Positions 62,001 to 64,000 of a stretch of DNA of 64,000 nt are shown here, one piece after another; positions within the stretch are counted from its first letter, which is position 1, and every line of letters begins with the position of its first letter. Origin of the DNA: Cyanobacterium sp. Dongsha4. GTDB lineage: Bacteria > Cyanobacteriota > Cyanobacteriia > Cyanobacteriales > Cyanobacteriaceae. Made by a program: the position numbers and the translations under genes. The DNA lies in the NCBI RefSeq assembly GCF_036345015.1, contig NZ_CP084098.1, positions 2,679,326-2,743,325 on the forward strand. Reading direction: 5' to 3'. The notes beneath the pieces are model-generated. The model had not been told where the DNA came from. It made no database searches and saw only the letters and a program-made list of their open reading frames with translations.

Positions 62001-63126
62001 GGAGATTGTTATTAAAAGGTGTTAAATTGACCTCTTGGGCAAAATCCGCAGGATTGAGAGCAATTTGAGGAGTAAAAGCAGAGTTTTCCCTTTCAGGAAG
62101 AAATAATTGAGCTAAATCGTATTCTTCTACATTCTGAGCAAGGAGATTGTTATTAAAAGGTGTTAAATTGACCTCTTGGGCAAAATCCGCAGGATTGAGA
62201 GCAATTTGAGGAGTAAAAGCAGAGTTTTCCCTTTCAGGAAGAAATAATTGAGCTAAATCGTATTCTTCTATATTCTGAGCAAGGAGATTGTTATTAAAAG
62301 GTGTTAAATTGACCTGCTCATCAAAACTGTAAGGATTAAGAGCGATCCGCAAAGGGGCATCTTTGATGGGCGCATCTTGAGGTGGTGTGATAAATAGCTG
62401 TGCTACTTCATACTCTTCTATATTCTGAGCAAGGAGATTGTTATTGAAAGGAGTAAAATTGACCTGCTCATCAAAACTGTAAGGATTAAGAGCGATCTGG
62501 GTAGCAGTGCTTTGGGCGATCGCACTTTCAGGAATATACTTAACAAGACCATCATTGGAGTATTTTAAAAACTCCTGTTGCCTGTTGCCTGTTGCCTGTT
62601 GCCCACCTTCACCAGTGCCTTTTATTTCCTGACTGAGTATAAATGACTGAGCTAAATCATACTCTTCTATATTCTGAGCAAGGAGATTGTTATTAAAAGG
62701 TGTTAAATTGACCTGCTCATCAAAACTGTAAGGATTAAGAGCGATCTGGGTAGCAGTGCTTTGGGCGATCGCACCTTCAGGAATATACTTAACAAGACCA
62801 TCATTAGAGTATTTTAAAAACTCCTGTTGCCTGTTGCCTGTTGCCTGTTGCCCACCTTCACCAGTACCTTTTATTTCCTGACTGAGTATAAATAACTGAG
62901 CTAAATCATACTCCTCTATATTCTGAGCAAGTTGATTGGGAAAAATACTCGAACTCACCTTCTCTGTCTCAACAAAATCCTCCCTATCCGTAAAAACCAC
63001 TGCGTAGCTACTACCATTTTTTTGCAAAAAAAATATCAAAAATACAAAAAAATATAGAATATTTTTGCCAATACATCTATTTGTAAAAAAAGATAAAAAC
63101 ACCTCATACTTATTTTTTTTTTTCAT
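59056..63126 (-). CDS. Outer-membrane barrel protein with tandem surface repeats
   Basis: A 1356-residue protein. The N-terminus has a charged start and a hydrophobic signal (about 19-42). Residues about 65-430 are tandem repeats built around LAQNIEEYDLAQLF (7 copies) and IALNP. These come as a 47-residue unit (141 bp, three near-identical copies) and an 83-residue unit (249 bp, two copies). A Pro/Glu linker (about 500-530) leads to a roughly 800-residue region rich in alternating beta strands that ends GSLKGDLRF, a typical outer-membrane C-terminal phenylalanine. It is probably a barrel with an exposed or periplasmic repeat arm. Homopolymer and 7-bp tracts in the coding sequence could switch it on and off. 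The function is unknown. Confidence 0.85.
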   Translation of the reverse strand: MKKKNKYEVFLSFFTNRCIGKNILYFFVFLIFFLQKNGSSYAVVFTDREDFVETEKVSSSIFPNQLAQNIEEYDLAQLFILSQEIKGTGEGGQQATGNRQQEFLKYSNDGLVKYIPEGAIAQSTATQIALNPYSFDEQVNLTPFNNNLLAQNIEEYDLAQSFILSQEIKGTGEGGQQATGNRQQEFLKYSNDGLVKYIPESAIAQSTATQIALNPYSFDEQVNFTPFNNNLLAQNIEEYEVAQLFITPPQDAPIKDAPLRIALNPYSFDEQVNLTPFNNNLLAQNIEEYDLAQLFLPERENSAFTPQIALNPADFAQEVNLTPFNNNLLAQNVEEYDLAQLFLPERENSAFTPQIALNPADFAQEVNLTPFNNNLLAQNVEEYDLAQLFLPERENSAFTPQIALNPADFAQEVSLTPFNNNLLAQNIEEYDLAQLFLPERRNSAFTPQIALNESFTIPPLALNITENQNQNWQNSDSYSLAKEQFFAQSDLLAEDRLIPFERQPDPRTLPVDPLQDEPPEPEQEPPDTITVPPEVVAEFIDKALSGTATKYPWIIGGSDSLTFSPFIFKPRIDDMYLNLDLRESDRNPFWNKFGFGYYPYKDQLYWVLEDNTIVGSVAGILGGAIYEGRQTDITQRQILTQRQSFSGYQAVWVIPNDLQRLFNVEDLSNFQVLSLAGEVVNPEGVPAGDVQFNTSGIGTGEETIILPSPQAVNDSQIGVASTFNPRGGGALFRNLDVENSPLILQGFPTNDLTALADIDFKRGETISKEILEEAGIYWTNPITGSSAPIFNREVTSTPGIKIAQDGKFDNQDLLNILVNPFLSEREKNYHYWNSLFWLNMGIQPPQINTFEIANDQKDWYRFYFSGLHNRFLLQYSQEDIGAVFYNLFTNPGLSVTLSDDLNNVDETQSINASIGMMLGAVFHTLDLHILDESLEKARERRDNNEIFRPIATKATSEQRRDINVRLNSTIGYGNSASSLNQVSGFITFPTYVTPDESDIFQIRTGNIKRAVQFIQQDIGDWREGNTFIESARLSNRDFGPLTFLGNTIPLQPTEFENRGQPINENFGSQVILISPEGQKFVQEFNSRYLTTYPVPIKTFDLAYDRFVLRRDFVRDIDIKYFNGYVNLPTIEGLYSGTSGDWAYTANTGVWFNVDPNSVGDLSRNDFGFEEPWIGVYVNALATANFSTPEFDENNILKAISTHSPLFRFSWNSASSGNNPWQITLAYTYSRQTRSYGTSVTGALGIIPQYGNGEVVGFINGRFSFNNGPIFRGNLELGNTVYYGLEATQKITDNFSIGPYVRNYIDLNQGFNSREEELSYGGIIEYQMPDSRASMRLELGVTESGDFIGSLKGDLRF
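61770..62330 (-). repeat. 141-bp in-frame tandem repeats (47 residues)
   Basis: Units with the marker GATTGAGAGC end at 61920, 62061 and 62202, exactly 141 bases apart and almost identical. Each encodes IALNPADFAQEV..., then LLAQN(V/I)EEYDLAQLF and LPERENSAFTPQ. Unit number can change without a frameshift. Confidence 0.93.
62440..62940 (-). repeat. 249-bp in-frame tandem repeats (83 residues)
   Basis: Two copies with period 249 (for example CGCACTTTCA at 62521 and CGCACCTTCA at 62770). Each contains a heptamer tract encoding GGQQATGNRQQ and the text EFLKYSNDGLVKYIPE, then the shared LAQNIEEYDLAQ block. Confidence 0.92.
62574..62601 (-). repeat. CCTGTTG heptamer x4 inside the barrel gene
   Basis: Four exact 7-bp copies within the coding sequence, giving GQQATGNRQQ as the frame shifts through the heptamer. 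A second tract lies at 62823-62850. Gain or loss of one unit would shift the frame. Confidence 0.93.
63113..63123 (-). repeat. A11 homopolymer directly after the barrel gene's start codon
   Basis: On the coding strand ATG is followed by eleven A residues (codons 2 to 5, MKKKN). Such tracts are prone to slippage and would give on/off switching of translation. Confidence 0.9.
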
Positions 63127-63179
63127 ATTAAACTTCTATTAATCATCTCGTGTTTTCTTTATAAACACTTTATAGTCAT

Positions 63180-63204
63180 ATATATATATATATGTGTGTG
63201 TGTG
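63180..63204. repeat. (TA)n(TG)n microsatellite
   Basis: Alternating TATATATATATAT followed by GTGTGTGTGTG, about 54 bases upstream of the barrel gene's start. Alternating purine-pyrimidine tracts of this length are uncommon in bacteria and can slip in replication. Confidence 0.9.
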
Positions 63205-63425
63205 AAATATTTTTTTATTAATGTGAACTTTAAAGTTTATAGATTATAGATTATCAGAGAATAGAGATACAAGAGAAAATAACTTTAGTAAATTGCTTTA
63301 TCGGCATTTTATATCATTTTATTTAAAATAAAAATAAATTAAGTGTAAAAAATATGATTTTTTATACCCTGATATTATATGATTAAATTGTGCTAAAAAC
63401 AAAGACTAAATTTCCTTCTACAATA

Positions 63426-63454
63426 TTGACAATGGAATTAGTCAATGTTATTAT
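63426..63454 (+). promoter_or_regulatory. Promoter of the 157-residue GLE-domain gene, with an overlapping palindrome
   Basis: TTGACA at 63426-63431 and TATTAT at 63449-63454, with a 17-base spacer. ATTGAC and GTCAAT (63425-63446 region) form an inverted repeat across the -35 and spacer, a possible operator. Transcription should begin near 63461, leaving a leader of about 43 bases. Confidence 0.75.
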
Positions 63455-63503
63455 TTAGCAGTTTATTTATCGAATGCAACAAATATCTACTTAGGTATAA
63501 ATC

Positions 63504-63977
63504 ATGAGAAAAACTTTATTAGCTTTAGGTGTAGCAGGATTAGGCTCTTTATTAGCTGTTCCTGCTTTTGCTCAAACTTACGCTTCCGGTTCTTCCACCA
63601 TCGTTTTAATGAACGGTGCTAGTCAGTCCGTTGGTGCAGAAATTTCCTTACCTACTGGTACTTACTTTACTGGTGGTGTCTCTGCAACACTAGGTACAGT
63701 TGCAGGTGCAGCCGTTGTTACCCCCACCTTAGAAACCCCCGGAGATCCTTCTTTAGTTGGAGAATCTGGTTTAGCTATCAACGATCAAAACTTCGCTGAA
63801 TTAGTTGTCGATCCCGGTTTACCCGATTCCGTTGCTGGTTTAGGTGGTGGCTCTACTACTTTCACTGCGGCGGCAGCGGCTCAGTTAGATTCCTTAGATC
63901 TAACGACCAATCCTGCAGATCTTGCTTCTGTGGTTTCTATCATCCGTGCTGGTGCTGGAGTCGATGGTTTAGAGTAA
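63504..63977 (+). CDS. Secreted single-domain GLE protein
   Basis: A 157-residue protein with a classic Sec signal peptide (MRKTLLALGVAGLGSLLAVP, cleaved at AFA-QT). The mature part is one copy of the domain found four times in the 57334-58908 product: SSTIVLMNGASQSVGAEISL, PTGTYFTGG, then VVTPTLETPG, AELVVDPG and a helix with SVVSIIRAGAGVDGLE at the very end. It lacks the paired cysteines of the other copies. Codon use is richer in C-ending codons than its neighbours, which suggests high expression. It has its own good promoter. No function is known to me. Confidence 0.85.
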   Translation: MRKTLLALGVAGLGSLLAVPAFAQTYASGSSTIVLMNGASQSVGAEISLPTGTYFTGGVSATLGTVAGAAVVTPTLETPGDPSLVGESGLAINDQNFAELVVDPGLPDSVAGLGGGSTTFTAAAAAQLDSLDLTTNPADLASVVSIIRAGAGVDGLE

Positions 63978-64000
63978 CTATATTTTTTCCCTTTTTGATG

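Larger units (their letters stand above)
63127..63503. other. Divergent intergenic region of the surface locus
   Basis: 377 AT-rich bases between the barrel gene (minus strand) and the short GLE-domain gene (plus strand). It holds a TA/TG microsatellite (63180-63204) and a good plus-strand promoter at 63426. No gene or RNA was recognised. Confidence 0.6.

Noticed and set aside
61560-62940. CRISPR array as explanation for the regular repeats near 62 kb
   Set aside because: The repeats are 141 and 249 bp long, in frame, and nearly identical throughout, without unique spacers; they are protein repeats.
44064-63977. Secondary-metabolite or defence gene cluster in the surface region
   Set aside because: No synthetase, tailoring, nuclease or toxin-antitoxin genes are present; all proteins look like surface or secreted components.

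Overview
The window comes from a low-GC cyanobacterium. The evidence is magnesium chelatase ChlH, NDH-1 subunit NdhM, the carotenoid enzymes CrtR and CruF, a Ycf45-type ATPase, and many HIP1 palindromes (GCGATCGC) scattered through genes. The AT-rich base use and the gene set suit a unicellular form of the Cyanobacterium/Geminocystis type. That placement is an inference, since no marker comparison was possible.

Layout. 1-3464: chlH (minus strand, C-terminus outside the window). 3.9-7.6 kb: a Nudix hydrolase, a CPBP membrane protease, two very small membrane proteins and a CrtI/CrtISO-type FAD enzyme. 7.7-14 kb: a secreted alpha/beta hydrolase, an orphan FutC-like ABC ATPase, Ycf45, and a GT2-GtrA fusion. 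14-19.4 kb: a DUF47 (PhoU-like) protein, a TPR protein and a PiT phosphate transporter, then a small secreted protein and a 2-hydroxyacid dehydrogenase-like protein. 19.8-27.1 kb: CruF, an LptD/OstA-like outer-membrane protein, an Excalibur protein, and a large GH5 cellulase with three CBM2 modules. 27.2-29.4 kb: a mobile-element cluster with a small inverted-repeat element, a transposase scrap, and an IS607-type element whose TnpA has lost its catalytic segment while TnpB keeps its nuclease residues. 29.5-40 kb: housekeeping and accessory genes (prfA, gpmI, comB-like, pmbA/tldE, mtnC, an LRAT-domain protein, ecfT, ndhM, crtR). 40.4-43.3 kb: rplS, tRNA-Trp, secE, nusG, rplK and rplA. The usual rplJ-rplL pair does not follow.

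44-64 kb is a surface-protein region. It holds a 4258-residue calcium-dependent RTX adhesin, then a group made of two secreted proteins sharing an unrecognised repeat domain (ending in SIIRAGAG..GLE) on either side of a 1356-residue outer-membrane barrel. The barrel protein has an A11 tract next to its start codon, two 7-bp x 4 repeat tracts inside its reading frame, in-frame 47- and 83-residue tandem repeats, and a (TA)n(TG)n microsatellite upstream. Together these look like a phase- or size-variable surface locus, and it is the best candidate here for an undescribed system.

A non-autonomous MITE family occurs three times with 4-bp target duplications. One insertion has a matching unoccupied paralogous site elsewhere in the window, which fixes its boundaries. 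A short intergenic unit at 36.26-36.36 kb has a perfect-consensus promoter followed by a long hairpin and T-run, and looks like a small RNA or a leader attenuator.
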